64,000 nucleotides of DNA from Catenuloplanes niger (lineage in GTDB: Bacteria; Actinomycetota; Actinomycetes; Mycobacteriales; Micromonosporaceae). Below are positions 35,546 through 44,195 of the stretch, in pieces. Numbering within the stretch: position 1 is the stretch's first letter; every line of letters begins with the position of its first letter. Under the pieces are notes generated by a model. It was not told where the DNA came from and searched no databases. It was given only the letters and a program-made list of their open reading frames with translations. Location: the NCBI RefSeq assembly GCF_031458255.1, contig NZ_JAVDYC010000001.1:2303001-2367000 (forward strand), written 5' to 3'. A program made the translations under genes and the position numbers.

Positions 35546-36436
35546 ATGAACTCTCGACGGACCACCGCCCGCAACGCGGCGCTCGCCGCGGGCGTCTGCC
35601 TCGCGACCATCTTCGGCGCGGCCTCGCCGGCCATGGCGGACACCTCCAACGCGTACGCCCAGGCCCTGAACGTGTCCCTGCTCGGCGTGGTGGGCGCGCA
35701 CACCACGCCCAGCCAGGTGGCCAACGACGGCACCCAGCCGACGCAGACCGCGAACCCGGGCAGCCCGGCGCTGGTCGGCGCCCAGAACTTCGTCAAGGCC
35801 GGTGTGCTCGTGCAGCAGGCCACCGCCTGGAAGGAGGGCCGCGACGCGGCCTGCGCCGGCCTGGCCGGTAACGGCGGCGTGGTCGCCATCGGCAACGACG
35901 GCACCTGCACGGTCTCCGGCAACGGCGGCATCGCGATCGAGCTGCTCAACGTGCCGCTGGTCGGCAGCGTCACGCTCAAGGCCGACGCCGTCACCGCGTC
36001 CTGCTCCGCCACCTCGCTGGGCGACCTGAAGGCCGCCGCCAGCCTCGCCAACCTGCGGCTGGAGACGTCGACGCCGAACCTGCTCGGGCCGCCGACCGTC
36101 ACCTCGACCAGCCTGGCCGGGTCGACCGCGCCGAACACCGGCCTCACCGTGCCCAAGCTGGCCGGCCTGGACGTCGCCACCCTGATGATCAACGGGCAGT
36201 CCTTCGACGCCACCAACAACAGCGTCAGCGCGACCGCGCTGCGGATCAACCTGCTCGGCTCCGGCCTGCTCGGCACCACCATCGAGGTCGGCAACGTCAA
36301 GTGCGGCGAGACCAAGTACACGCCGGCGCTGCCGGTGCACGGCCTGCCGATCGCCGGTGGCGCGCTGGCCGTCGCCATGTGGTTCGGCCGGCACCGCATC
36401 AAGTCCCTGACGAGCTCGCTGCGCGGTGCCCGATGA
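35546..36436 (+). CDS. secreted surface protein with C-terminal sorting-like tail
   Basis: A 296-residue exported protein. Signal peptide cleavage is likely after A31 (ASPAMA|DTSNAY). The body is rich in small residues and beta-like (NVSLLGVVGAHTT, TCTVSGNGGIAIELLNVP, INLLGSGLLGTTIEVGN), with four or five Cys. The last 36 residues read ALPVHGLPIAGGALAVAMWF then a basic GRHRIKSL..., the tripartite motif-helix-basic arrangement used by sortase-like systems. It resembles 'choice-of-anchor P' proteins. It lies two genes behind the exosortase-like enzyme and overlaps wecB by ATGA. Confidence 0.8.
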   Translation: MNSRRTTARNAALAAGVCLATIFGAASPAMADTSNAYAQALNVSLLGVVGAHTTPSQVANDGTQPTQTANPGSPALVGAQNFVKAGVLVQQATAWKEGRDAACAGLAGNGGVVAIGNDGTCTVSGNGGIAIELLNVPLVGSVTLKADAVTASCSATSLGDLKAAASLANLRLETSTPNLLGPPTVTSTSLAGSTAPNTGLTVPKLAGLDVATLMINGQSFDATNNSVSATALRINLLGSGLLGTTIEVGNVKCGETKYTPALPVHGLPIAGGALAVAMWFGRHRIKSLTSSLRGAR

Positions 36437-37554
36437 CCACGGTCGCCGTCGTCTTCGGCACCCGTCCGGAGATCATCAAGCTCGGTCCGGTGATCGCCGC
36501 GCTGGGCCCCGCGGCCCGGCCGGTCTTCACCGGCCAGCACTACGACGCCGCGCTGGTCGACACGTTCCTCACGGTCGCCGGCGTGCCGGACCTGAAGCCG
36601 GCCCTGCCGGGCATCGGCGGCACCGGCCGCGCCGACCAGGTCGGTCTCATGCTCGGCGGGCTCACAGCGCTGTGGCGCGCGGACCGCCCGGACGCGGTGA
36701 TCGTGCAGGGCGACACCAACACGGCCAACGCGGCCGCGCAGGCCGCCCACTACCTCGGCATCCCCGTGGTGCACGTGGAGGCCGGGCTGCGCAGCTTCGA
36801 CCGCAACATGCCCGAGGAGATCAACCGCCTGGTGATCTCCGCGGTCGCGGACGTGCACTGCGCCGCCACCGAGGAGAACGCGGAGTTCCTGCTCCGGGCC
36901 GGCACGCCCGCGGCCGCCGTACACGTCACCGGTAACCCGATCGTCGAGGCCACCCGCGCGATCCTGCCGACCGGGTTCGAGCGCCGCCGCGCGCTCGCCG
37001 ACGCCGGCGTGACCGACCCGGACTTCGTGCTCGCCACGATCCACCGGCCGGAGAACGCCGACGACCCGGACCGGCTCGGGCTGATCCTGTCGCAGCTGGC
37101 CCTGCTCGGCCGGCCGGTGGTCCTGCCGCTGCACCCCAGGACCAAGCAGACCATCAGCCGGTACGGCGTGCGGGTCCCGTCCCGGGTCACCGTCCTCGAC
37201 CCGCTCGACCACGCCCGTTTCCTGGCGCTGGCCGGCTCCTGCACGCTGCTCGTCTCCGACTCCGGTGGCGTCCAGGAGGAGGTCACGGTGATCGGCAAGC
37301 CGCTGGTCGTGGTGCGCAACAGCACGGAGCGCCCGGAGGCCATGCGGGCCGGCTTCGCGCTGCTGGCCCAGCCGCACCAGATCCTGGAGTCGGCCCGCCG
37401 CCTCCTCGACCCCGCCCACCTGGCCCGCCTGGCCCGGACCCCGTCCCCGTTCGGCGACGGCCACGCCGCCGAGCGCATCGCCGCGCTCACGCTGGCCGCG
37501 GTCCGCACCCCCGCGGACGCCGACCCCCCGGCCCCGGTTCTGATGGCCGCATGA
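36433..37554 (+). CDS. wecB: UDP-N-acetylglucosamine 2-epimerase (non-hydrolysing)
   Basis: A 373-residue WecB/MnaA enzyme interconverting UDP-GlcNAc and UDP-ManNAc. Family blocks: VVFGTRPEIIKLGPVIAALG, VFTGQHYDAALV, VIVQGDTNTANAAAQAAHYL, VHVEAGLRSFDRNMPEEINR, ATIHRPENADD, LPLHPRTK and LVSDSGGVQEE (active-site Glu), PLVVVRNSTERPEAMRAG. It ends the five-gene operon and presumably supplies donor sugar for the GT2 enzyme. A strong hairpin follows. Confidence 0.94.
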   Translation: MTTVAVVFGTRPEIIKLGPVIAALGPAARPVFTGQHYDAALVDTFLTVAGVPDLKPALPGIGGTGRADQVGLMLGGLTALWRADRPDAVIVQGDTNTANAAAQAAHYLGIPVVHVEAGLRSFDRNMPEEINRLVISAVADVHCAATEENAEFLLRAGTPAAAVHVTGNPIVEATRAILPTGFERRRALADAGVTDPDFVLATIHRPENADDPDRLGLILSQLALLGRPVVLPLHPRTKQTISRYGVRVPSRVTVLDPLDHARFLALAGSCTLLVSDSGGVQEEVTVIGKPLVVVRNSTERPEAMRAGFALLAQPHQILESARRLLDPAHLARLARTPSPFGDGHAAERIAALTLAAVRTPADADPPAPVLMAA

Positions 37555-37571
37555 CATAACCCCCGGAAACA

Positions 37572-37610
37572 GAGAACCCCCCGAGGCAGGCTGGGCCTCG
37601 GGGGGTTCTC
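37572..37610. terminator. strong bidirectional terminator
   Basis: Perfect 16-bp arms 37572-37587 (GAGAACCCCCCGAGGC) and 37595-37610 with a 7-nt loop, between convergent wecB and the lyase gene. Confidence 0.85.
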
Positions 37611-37627
37611 TCGTTCTCCGGCGACCG

Positions 37628-38491
37628 CTACGGCCGCAGCCGGACGACCGTGCCCTTCTCCAGGGCCGCCCAGATCGCGCCGTCCGGGGCGAGGGCGATG
37701 CCGTGCGGCTCGGAATCCGGCGTGGGCAGGTCCCAGTGCCGGATCGTGCCGTCCGCGGTGACGTGGCCGATGCGGTTCGCGGCCCACTCGGTGAACCAGG
37801 CGCCGCCGTCCGGGTCGGCGACGATCGCGTGCGGCTTGGCGTCGGGGTCCGGCAGCGGGAACTCGGTGAGCACACCGTCCGCGCCGAGCCGGCCGAGCCG
37901 GCCGGCCAGGATCTCGGCGAACCAGACCGTGCCGTCGGCCGCGCAGGCGACGCCGACCGGGCCGGCGCCGGAGGTGGGCAGCGCATGCACGGTGACGGTG
38001 CCGTCCAGCGCCACCCTGGCCAGCGCGTTCGCGCGGTTGAGCGTGCACCAGAGCGCGCCGTCCGGACCCGTGGAGATCATCGACGGGAAGGCGTTCGCGA
38101 CCGGGAACGGGAACTCGGTGACCGTGCCGTCCGGGCCCAGCCGCCCGGCCGCGTTCGCGGTCATCGCCGTGAACCACGGCGCGCCGTCCGGCCCCAGCGT
38201 CAGACCGAACGGGCCGGACCCGGCCGTGACCGGGAACTCCGACACCGTGCCGGCCGCGTCGATCCGGCCGATCCGGTCGTCCCGCGACCGGGTGAACCAC
38301 ACGTCGCCGTCCGCACCCGTCACGATCACCGCGGGGCCGCTGCCCGGCGCGCCGAGGTCGTGCGTGACCACCGTGCCGTCCGACGCCACCCGGGCGACCT
38401 GCCCACTGTGGATCAGCGTGGTCCAGGCGGCACCGTCCGCGCCGGCCACGATGCCGTACGGGCTGCCGCCCACCGGGAACTCATCGAACAT
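37628..38491 (-). CDS. vgb: virginiamycin B lyase (streptogramin B lyase)
   Basis: A 287-residue seven-bladed beta-propeller with repeating GPDGxxWFT strands. Residues recalled as catalytic in Staphylococcus Vgb (Y18, H228, E268, H270, E284) have counterparts at Y12, H221, E261, H263 and E278, with the same spacing to within one residue. The family opens the macrocycle of streptogramin B antibiotics by elimination at the ester link, without water. Spacing conservation makes real lyase activity likely. ATG 38491 overlaps the upstream hydrolase by 11 bases. Confidence 0.88.
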   Translation of the reverse strand: MFDEFPVGGSPYGIVAGADGAAWTTLIHSGQVARVASDGTVVTHDLGAPGSGPAVIVTGADGDVWFTRSRDDRIGRIDAAGTVSEFPVTAGSGPFGLTLGPDGAPWFTAMTANAAGRLGPDGTVTEFPFPVANAFPSMISTGPDGALWCTLNRANALARVALDGTVTVHALPTSGAGPVGVACAADGTVWFAEILAGRLGRLGADGVLTEFPLPDPDAKPHAIVADPDGGAWFTEWAANRIGHVTADGTIRHWDLPTPDSEPHGIALAPDGAIWAALEKGTVVRLRP

Positions 38492-39326
38492 CCTTCACCA
38501 TCCGCTCGATCACGTCGGCCAGCACCGCCGGGGCGGTCGCCGGCACGTTGTGGTTCGCGTCCAGGTCCACCAGCGACCGGTCCGGCCGCGCCGACACGAT
38601 CGCGGCCACCTCGTCCCGCCGGTCCGCATAGAAGCCGCGGGTGGCCAGCACGATCGTCATCGGGCACCGGACCCGCTCGTACACGTCCACGGCCGGGAAC
38701 ACGTCGTCCGCCGGGTCCGGCGCACCCGCCGTCGCGATCTCCGCCACCGTCGGGCGCCGCAGAAACCCGTGCTCCACCGGTACGAACGAGCGGCGCCGCA
38801 CCTCGCGCACCAGCCCGGCCCGCGCGCCCCGCTCCAGCTCGTCGAGCGGCGCGTCCAGCCACGCGTCCCGCTCCGCCGCGGTCGCCTCCCAGCCGTACCG
38901 GAACGTCTCGCGCATCCACCGGCCGCCCTCGTCCGTCGACCAGTGCGCCAGCGCCGCGGCCGCCGTCGCCCGGTCGTCCAGCACCACGCCGTCGACCACG
39001 CAGATCCCGGACGCGTCGATCAGCCCGGCCGCGACCGCCGCCGTCACCGCGTACCCACCGGTCGAGTGCCCGGCCAGCAGCGGCCGCTCCCAGCCCAGCT
39101 CCGCCACGACGTCGCCGAGGTCCCGCCAGTACTGCGAACCGGCCGTCGACCCCAGCGGGTGCTGCCCGTGCCCGCGCAGGTCGACGGCGAAGACCCGGTG
39201 TCCCGCGGTCAGCCGCTCCGCGACGTCCGTCCAGGCCGCCGCGTTCTGCCCGCTGCCGTGCACCAGCAGGACCGGCACGCCGCCGTCCGTACCGCCGAAA
39301 TCGATGCCACTGATCATCGTCTTCAC
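38481..39326 (-). CDS. alpha/beta hydrolase
   Basis: A 281-residue serine hydrolase: VPVLLVHGSGQNAAAW (oxyanion region), VFAVDLRGHGQHPLG, nucleophile elbow LLAGHSTGGYAVTAA, an acid candidate near CPMTIVLATRGFYADRRDE and the catalytic His in VDLDANHNVPATAP. The substrate is unknown. GTG 39326 or ATG 39317 may be the start; neither has a good ribosome site. It overlaps vgb and would be co-expressed with it. Confidence 0.85.
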   Translation of the reverse strand: MKTMISGIDFGGTDGGVPVLLVHGSGQNAAAWTDVAERLTAGHRVFAVDLRGHGQHPLGSTAGSQYWRDLGDVVAELGWERPLLAGHSTGGYAVTAAVAAGLIDASGICVVDGVVLDDRATAAAALAHWSTDEGGRWMRETFRYGWEATAAERDAWLDAPLDELERGARAGLVREVRRRSFVPVEHGFLRRPTVAEIATAGAPDPADDVFPAVDVYERVRCPMTIVLATRGFYADRRDEVAAIVSARPDRSLVDLDANHNVPATAPAVLADVIERMVKDVR

Positions 39327-39421
39327 TCTTCAAGGTGGACCGTCGGACCGCAACCGGATTCCGGGTTCTCCCCGGGAAAGTCCCGGATGAGCCGGTCCGG
39401 GTTCCGGCGCAGGCTTCGTCC

Positions 39422-40102
39422 ATGACGCGTGTCTGTGCCGTCGCGGCGCCGCTGCTGCTGCTCGCCCACGGCATCCTGCGCTGGCTCGGCGGCGACGGTC
39501 CCGCCCGGGCCACCGGCCACGCCGTGTTCCTGCTGGCCATGCTGTTCTTCGCGCTGCTGGCCTCGCTGCTGCGGCCGCTGGCCGGATCCTCGCCGCTCGC
39601 CACCACCGCCACGGCCGCCACGGTCCTCGGCGCCGCCACGTCCGGCTGGGCCACGGTCGGCCGGGACGCGGCCGGCTGGGCAACCGGCGGTTGGGCCACA
39701 GGCGGCTGGGGCGTTGCCGGCTGGGGTGCGGCCGGTGACCTCGCCGAGCCGGCCGGGCGGGCGCTCCCGCTGACCGGGACGCTCGCACCGGCCGGCCCGC
39801 TGCTGGTGCAGTTCGGCCTGCTCGTGCTGCTGAGTCTGCTGTCCTTCGCCGAGCCGCGCCGGCTCCCGGTCTGGTCACCGTTCGCGGTCCTGGCCGGTTT
39901 CCTCGCCGTCGCCGCCGACCCGGGCCTGCTGCCGCTCGCCGCGCTCGCCATCGGCGCCGGTCTCGCACCCCTCGCGCGCCGCCGGCCGCCACCACCGGTG
40001 CCACCGCCACCGGCGTTGCCGCCGCCACCGCCGGTGCTGCCACCGCCGGTGCTGCCACCGGCGTTGCCGCTGCCGCTGCCGCTCAGCGAACGGTCGGAGT
40101 GA
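39422..40102 (+). CDS. integral membrane protein with Trp/Gly repeat and Pro-rich tail
   Basis: A 226-residue protein without a recognised family. It has an N-terminal helix (VAAPLLLLAHGILRWL), a second hydrophobic region (AVFLLAMLFFALLASLL), a loop with tandem GWATGGWATGGWGVAGW, two more helices and a tail made of repeated PPPxxPPP and LPLP. Start ATG 39422. Its 3' end overlaps the convergent erythromycin-esterase gene by 20 bases. Third-position GC bias supports coding, but the low complexity lowers confidence. Confidence 0.6.
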   Translation: MTRVCAVAAPLLLLAHGILRWLGGDGPARATGHAVFLLAMLFFALLASLLRPLAGSSPLATTATAATVLGAATSGWATVGRDAAGWATGGWATGGWGVAGWGAAGDLAEPAGRALPLTGTLAPAGPLLVQFGLLVLLSLLSFAEPRRLPVWSPFAVLAGFLAVAADPGLLPLAALAIGAGLAPLARRRPPPPVPPPPALPPPPPVLPPPVLPPALPLPLPLSERSE

Positions 40103-41357
40103 CCGTCGAAAGGCAGACGACCAGGTCGTAGGCGCGGGCGACCGGCACGTCCTGGTAGGTGTCCAGGACGCGGGTGCGGACGGCGTCGAGCGCGCGGACG
40201 TCGGCGAGCACCGGGGCGTCCGCGGCCAGCAGGGCCTCGATGCTGCCGTCGGCCGGCGGTTCGAGGTCGGCCTCGGTGATCTCGACGCCCTCCGGTGCGG
40301 TGGCGGAGCGACGGCGGGTCAGGACGCGGCCGGCGACGGTGGTCAGCGCGATCGCCACGAAGTCGGCGCCGAGGTCGGCCGCGAGGTGGGCGCCGAGCGT
40401 GGGCAGCTCGATGCCGGCGGCCGGCAGCGGTGTCCGGGTCAGGTGGGAGTTGGCCGCGCCGATCACCAGGCGCTCGCCCCGGGTCAGCAGCAGGCGCGCG
40501 GTCTCCGCCATCGCGGCGTCGCGGGCGTTCACGGCCAGCTCCGCCGTCGCCCCGCCGGCGGCCCGGGCCTGGGCGCGCAGCTGCGCGTCGAGCAGGACCG
40601 CGAGGCGCAGCCCGTGCCGCGCCGCCACCCACTCCGCGGAATCGGCCACCCGGCCGCGCCCGGTCACCGCCGGGACGGCCGCCCGGTCACCACCGCCCGC
40701 CGACGGCGCCTCCACCGGACCGGCGATCCGGTCGCGGCCGACCGGCGCCGCGGTGGTGGGGTGCGGGTGGAGCGGGCGCAGCGCGTCCATCCGGGTGGCG
40801 AGGTCGGCGAGCAGCACGGTCTGGGCGTCGCGGTCGGCCGGTGACATCGCCAGGTAGGCCGCGAACGCGGGCATCGGGTGCGGACCGGCCCACCGGGTGA
40901 CGAGCTCGCGCAGGGACGCGAGCGAGCCGGCGGCACCGGGATCGGTGTGCGCGTCGAGGCCGTCCAGCGCGGGCAGCATCGACGCCAGGTCGCCGGGCAG
41001 ATCCAGGCCGGTGTAGCCGACCGCGCCGTGCGCGCGCATCCACTCGAACGTGCGCCGGGTCTCCGGCGCGTTCCCGAACCGGTAGGTCAGCGCGTCCGCC
41101 GGGAAGTCACCCGGCGCCCCGGCGACCCAGGACGCGAGCGCGCGGCCCTCGCTGTAGCCGGACTCCTGCGCGTAGGCCGTGAAGCCCATCCGCTCGACCA
41201 GGAACCGCAGCAGCCGGTGCCGGAGCAGCTGGTACTCCCGCACGTAGTGGGCGGACTCGCCGATCCCGACCACGCGTGCGCCGCCGATCAGCGCGCGCAG
41301 CGGCTCCAGGTCGTCGAGCGGGGGGTCCGGGTCCACAGTGCTCAGTGCGATTCTCAC
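40083..41357 (-). CDS. erythromycin esterase family protein
   Basis: A 424-residue member of the Ere family (EreA/EreB hydrolyse the macrolactone of erythromycin). The family signature appears as VVGIGESAHYVREYQLLRHR, giving the E34-x-x-H37 pair equivalent to the catalytic Glu/His, then TAYAQESGYSEG (second Glu), GYTGLDLPG and a late VIGAANSHLTR (His). Actinomycete members outside pathogens may hydrolyse other esters, so macrolide activity is unproven. An Ala/Gly/Arg-rich insertion lies near residues 215-245. GTG 41357 overlaps the monooxygenase stop. Confidence 0.85.
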   Translation of the reverse strand: MRIALSTVDPDPPLDDLEPLRALIGGARVVGIGESAHYVREYQLLRHRLLRFLVERMGFTAYAQESGYSEGRALASWVAGAPGDFPADALTYRFGNAPETRRTFEWMRAHGAVGYTGLDLPGDLASMLPALDGLDAHTDPGAAGSLASLRELVTRWAGPHPMPAFAAYLAMSPADRDAQTVLLADLATRMDALRPLHPHPTTAAPVGRDRIAGPVEAPSAGGGDRAAVPAVTGRGRVADSAEWVAARHGLRLAVLLDAQLRAQARAAGGATAELAVNARDAAMAETARLLLTRGERLVIGAANSHLTRTPLPAAGIELPTLGAHLAADLGADFVAIALTTVAGRVLTRRRSATAPEGVEITEADLEPPADGSIEALLAADAPVLADVRALDAVRTRVLDTYQDVPVARAYDLVVCLSTVTPTVR

Positions 41358-42607
41358 GATCGCGCAGGATACCGCTCCGCGCCGGTGCGGGCGGGCGGGC
41401 GCTCGGGTCGCGGCCCGACGCCGATCACCCGGGCCGGGATGCCCTGCAGCACCGGGAACCGGTCCAGGACGCGCAGCGGCAGCGGCGCCCGGACCGGTTT
41501 CTCCGTGCGCAGCAGCGGCGCGATCAGGGCGCGCTGCATGACGCGTTGCACGCCCTGCACGATCCGGGTCGGCAGCATGCGGCGGCGCTGCACCGCGGCC
41601 AGGTCGGCCCGGGTGAGCCGCCCCTCGCGGAGCGCGGGCGCGAGCAGCCGGGCGGTCGCGACCGCGTCCTGGATCGCGAGGTTGATGCCGACGCCGCCGA
41701 TCGGTGACATGGCGTGCGCGGCGTCGCCGATCAGCAGTGCGCCCGGCACGTGCCAGCGGCGCAGCCGGTCGACCTGCACGGTGAGCGTGTGCACGTCGTC
41801 GAACGAGGTGATCTGGCCGATCCGGTCGGCGAGCGCCGGGAAGAGCGAGACCACGCGGGTACGGAACGCGTCCAGCCCCTGCGCGACGACGGTGCCGTAG
41901 CCGCCCTTCGGGATCAGGTACGCGATCTGCCAGTAGCTGCCCCGGTCGATCGAGATCAGCGCTCCCCCGGCTCCGACCAGTCCCTGGACGCCCTCCGGAT
42001 CGGTGTCGAGGCGTGGCATGCGGAACCACAGCACGTCCATCGGCGCGCCGAACTCGACCGGGCTCAGGCCCAGCTCGCGTCGTACCGTGGAGGATCGCCC
42101 GTCGCACGCCACGGTCAGCGCGGCGCGGACGTGCAGCGACCCGCGGCCGGACGTGCGCGCCCGCACGCCGCGCACGGTGCCGTCCGGATCGCGGTCCAGC
42201 GCGGTCATCTCGGTCTCGCGCAGCAGCGTGAACGTGTCGTAGCGGGCGGCCTCCGTCGCGAGCATCTCCAGGAAGTCCCACTGCGGGACGAACATGATGT
42301 ACGGCGGCCAGCCCCTGAGCCGGCGGAGGTCGCCGATGCGGCGCGTGCCGTCCGCGAACGTGAGCGAGACCCGGTCGACCTTGCGGTGCGGCAGCGCCTC
42401 CGCGCGCTCCGCCAGCCCCAGCTCCGCGATCAGCGCGAGCGTGGACGGGTGGACGGTGTCGCCGCGGAAGTCGCGCAGGAAGTCCGCGTGCTTCTCCAGC
42501 ACCACCGTGCGCACGCCGGCGCGGGCGAGCAGCAGGCCGAGCATCAGCCCGGCGGGCCCGCCGCCGACGACGCAGACGTCCGCGTCCATCTCATCGGTGC
42601 GACTCAT
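41354..42607 (-). CDS. FAD-dependent aromatic monooxygenase
   Basis: A 417-residue group A flavin monooxygenase. It shows ADVCVVGGGPAGLMLGLLLA (GxGxxG), the DG motif ALTVACDGRSSTVRRELG and the second FAD site LIGDAAHAMSPIGGVGINLA. These enzymes hydroxylate aromatics or antibiotics. Because its stop overlaps the start of the Ere-family gene (GTGA), the two are one unit and may act on one molecule, or together shield the cell from a macrolide-like compound. The substrate is unknown. Confidence 0.9.
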   Translation of the reverse strand: MSRTDEMDADVCVVGGGPAGLMLGLLLARAGVRTVVLEKHADFLRDFRGDTVHPSTLALIAELGLAERAEALPHRKVDRVSLTFADGTRRIGDLRRLRGWPPYIMFVPQWDFLEMLATEAARYDTFTLLRETEMTALDRDPDGTVRGVRARTSGRGSLHVRAALTVACDGRSSTVRRELGLSPVEFGAPMDVLWFRMPRLDTDPEGVQGLVGAGGALISIDRGSYWQIAYLIPKGGYGTVVAQGLDAFRTRVVSLFPALADRIGQITSFDDVHTLTVQVDRLRRWHVPGALLIGDAAHAMSPIGGVGINLAIQDAVATARLLAPALREGRLTRADLAAVQRRRMLPTRIVQGVQRVMQRALIAPLLRTEKPVRAPLPLRVLDRFPVLQGIPARVIGVGPRPERPPARTGAERYPARS

Positions 42608-42990
42608 AGCGCACCCCCAATCTCATCGACTGTTGAATTATAGGCACGCGACCGGACGACGCGGGTGTCGAACGCACGACAACCGCAACGCGTCGGAAAT
42701 CAGGGTTTGTCGATCAACCGGCCGGATATCACGAGGTTGCGGCACCCCGGGCACCCATGAGGTGAACATTCCCTAAGGGTTTTCCCTTGTCGTACGCGCA
42801 ACCGATCATCCGATTCCCCGCACATGGGGCGTTTTGCCTGCTCAGACGGCACATACCGCCCAGTACCTCACGTGGGAAATAGGCCTTGTGGGGGGCATTG
42901 ACCGATGGAAGTCTTTCCCGCATCTGGGGCATCAACTCTCCTGATTCGAGTGGAATGTCCGCTGCCGATCCACCCCCCTCGGAGGACCAC
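42608..42990. other. 383-bp intergenic region
   Basis: Divergent region between the monooxygenase and protease genes, A/T-richer than its surroundings. A small hairpin (AAGGG-TTTT-CCCTT, 42775-42788) is visible and GGAGG at 42981 serves the protease. No gene is convincing; a reading frame from 42886 lacks a good start. Confidence 0.5.
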
Positions 42991-44034
42991 GTGAGATCCA
43001 CAAGCTCCTCGATCCGGCGTTCAGCGACGATCATCGCGGCGCCCGCCATCCTCGTCGGCGCTCTCATCGCCCCCACCAACGCTCAGGCCGCCCCGACGCT
43101 CATGACCGAGGCCCACGCGGACGCGGCCATGACGCTCAGCGGTGAGCTCGGCGCGAACCGCACCGCGGGTGCGTACTTCGACGCGGACACCAACCGCATG
43201 GTCGTCACCGTGACGGACGCGACGGCCGCCCGCGCGGTCCGGGCCGAGGGCGCGGTCGCCGAGACCGTCACCTTCAGCAACGCGCAGCTCGACGCCGTGA
43301 TCGCGGACCTCAACAAGACCCCGATCGCGGGTACGGCGTGGGGCACCGACGTCATGGCGAACCAGGTCGTGGTCTCCGTCGACAACACGGTCAGCGACGC
43401 CGACGTGGCGATCCTCAAGGCCAAGGTCGAGAAGGCCGGCGCCGCGGCCCGCCTCGAGTTCACCGGCAAGCTCTCCACCACGATCTCCGGTGGCGACGCG
43501 ATCTACGCCGGCGGCAGCCGCTGCTCGCTCGGTTTCAACGCCCGGTCCGGCTCCACGTACTACTTCGTGACCGCGGGCCACTGCACCAACATCGCCTCGA
43601 CGTGGACCAACGGCTCCACGACGCTCGGCACCCGCACCGTCACGAGCTTCCCGGGCAACGACTACGGCATCGTCCGGTACACGAACACCAGCATCGCGAA
43701 GCCGAGCGCGGTCGGCAGCCAGACGATCTCCTCCGCGGCCACCCCGGCCGTCGGCACCCAGGTCACCCGCCGCGGCAGCACCACCGGCACCCGCTCCGGC
43801 CAGGTGACCGCGCTCAACACCACGGTCAACTACGCCGAGGGCTCGGTCACCGGCATGATCCGCACCACGGTCTGCGCGCAGCCCGGTGACTCCGGCGGCC
43901 CGCTGTACCGCGGCTCGGTCGCCTACGGCATCACCTCCGGCGGCTCCGGCAACTGCACCTCCGGCGGCGTCACCTACTTCCAGCCCGTCACCGAGGCGCT
44001 CTCGCGCGGCGGCCTGACGGTGGGCGGCTTCTAG
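42991..44034 (+). CDS. secreted streptogrisin-like serine protease (S1E)
   Basis: A 347-residue precursor. GTG 42991 follows CGGAGGACC. Signal peptide ([20 protein letters not shown], cut near AQA) is followed by a ~130-residue pro-domain containing [17 protein letters not shown], then the mature chymotrypsin-like domain starting about [18 protein letters not shown]. The catalytic triad is present: His in [10 protein letters not shown], Asp in GNDYGIVRY, Ser in [12 protein letters not shown]. Three disulfide-type Cys pairs fit the alpha-lytic family. It should be an exported digestive protease. Confidence 0.94.
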   Translation: MRSTSSSIRRSATIIAAPAILVGALIAPTNAQAAPTLMTEAHADAAMTLSGELGANRTAGAYFDADTNRMVVTVTDATAARAVRAEGAVAETVTFSNAQLDAVIADLNKTPIAGTAWGTDVMANQVVVSVDNTVSDADVAILKAKVEKAGAAARLEFTGKLSTTISGGDAIYAGGSRCSLGFNARSGSTYYFVTAGHCTNIASTWTNGSTTLGTRTVTSFPGNDYGIVRYTNTSIAKPSAVGSQTISSAATPAVGTQVTRRGSTTGTRSGQVTALNTTVNYAEGSVTGMIRTTVCAQPGDSGGPLYRGSVAYGITSGGSGNCTSGGVTYFQPVTEALSRGGLTVGGF

Positions 44035-44054
44035 CCGTCCCGCGCACCGCACGG

Positions 44055-44093
44055 CCGAGCCGCTGAATCCCCCGCACGGGTCCAGCGGCTCGG
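44055..44093 (+). terminator. terminator of the protease gene
   Basis: An 11-bp stem, CCGAGCCGCTG (44055-44065) with CAGCGGCTCGG (44083-44093), followed by a pyrimidine-rich TCCTTTCCGTTCC. Confidence 0.75.
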
Positions 44094-44195
44094 TCCTTTC
44101 CGTTCCTCAACCCCACGACCGGCGGCCGGCCGGTGCCCGCGGGAACACTCGGGACCCGGCCACGCCGAGGCGGGGCAGCGGGTCCGGACGGCTTC

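Noticed and set aside
42729-43079. 116-codon minus-strand frame over the protease promoter
   Set aside because: It runs antiparallel to the protease signal peptide and regulatory region and lacks a ribosome site or family features.
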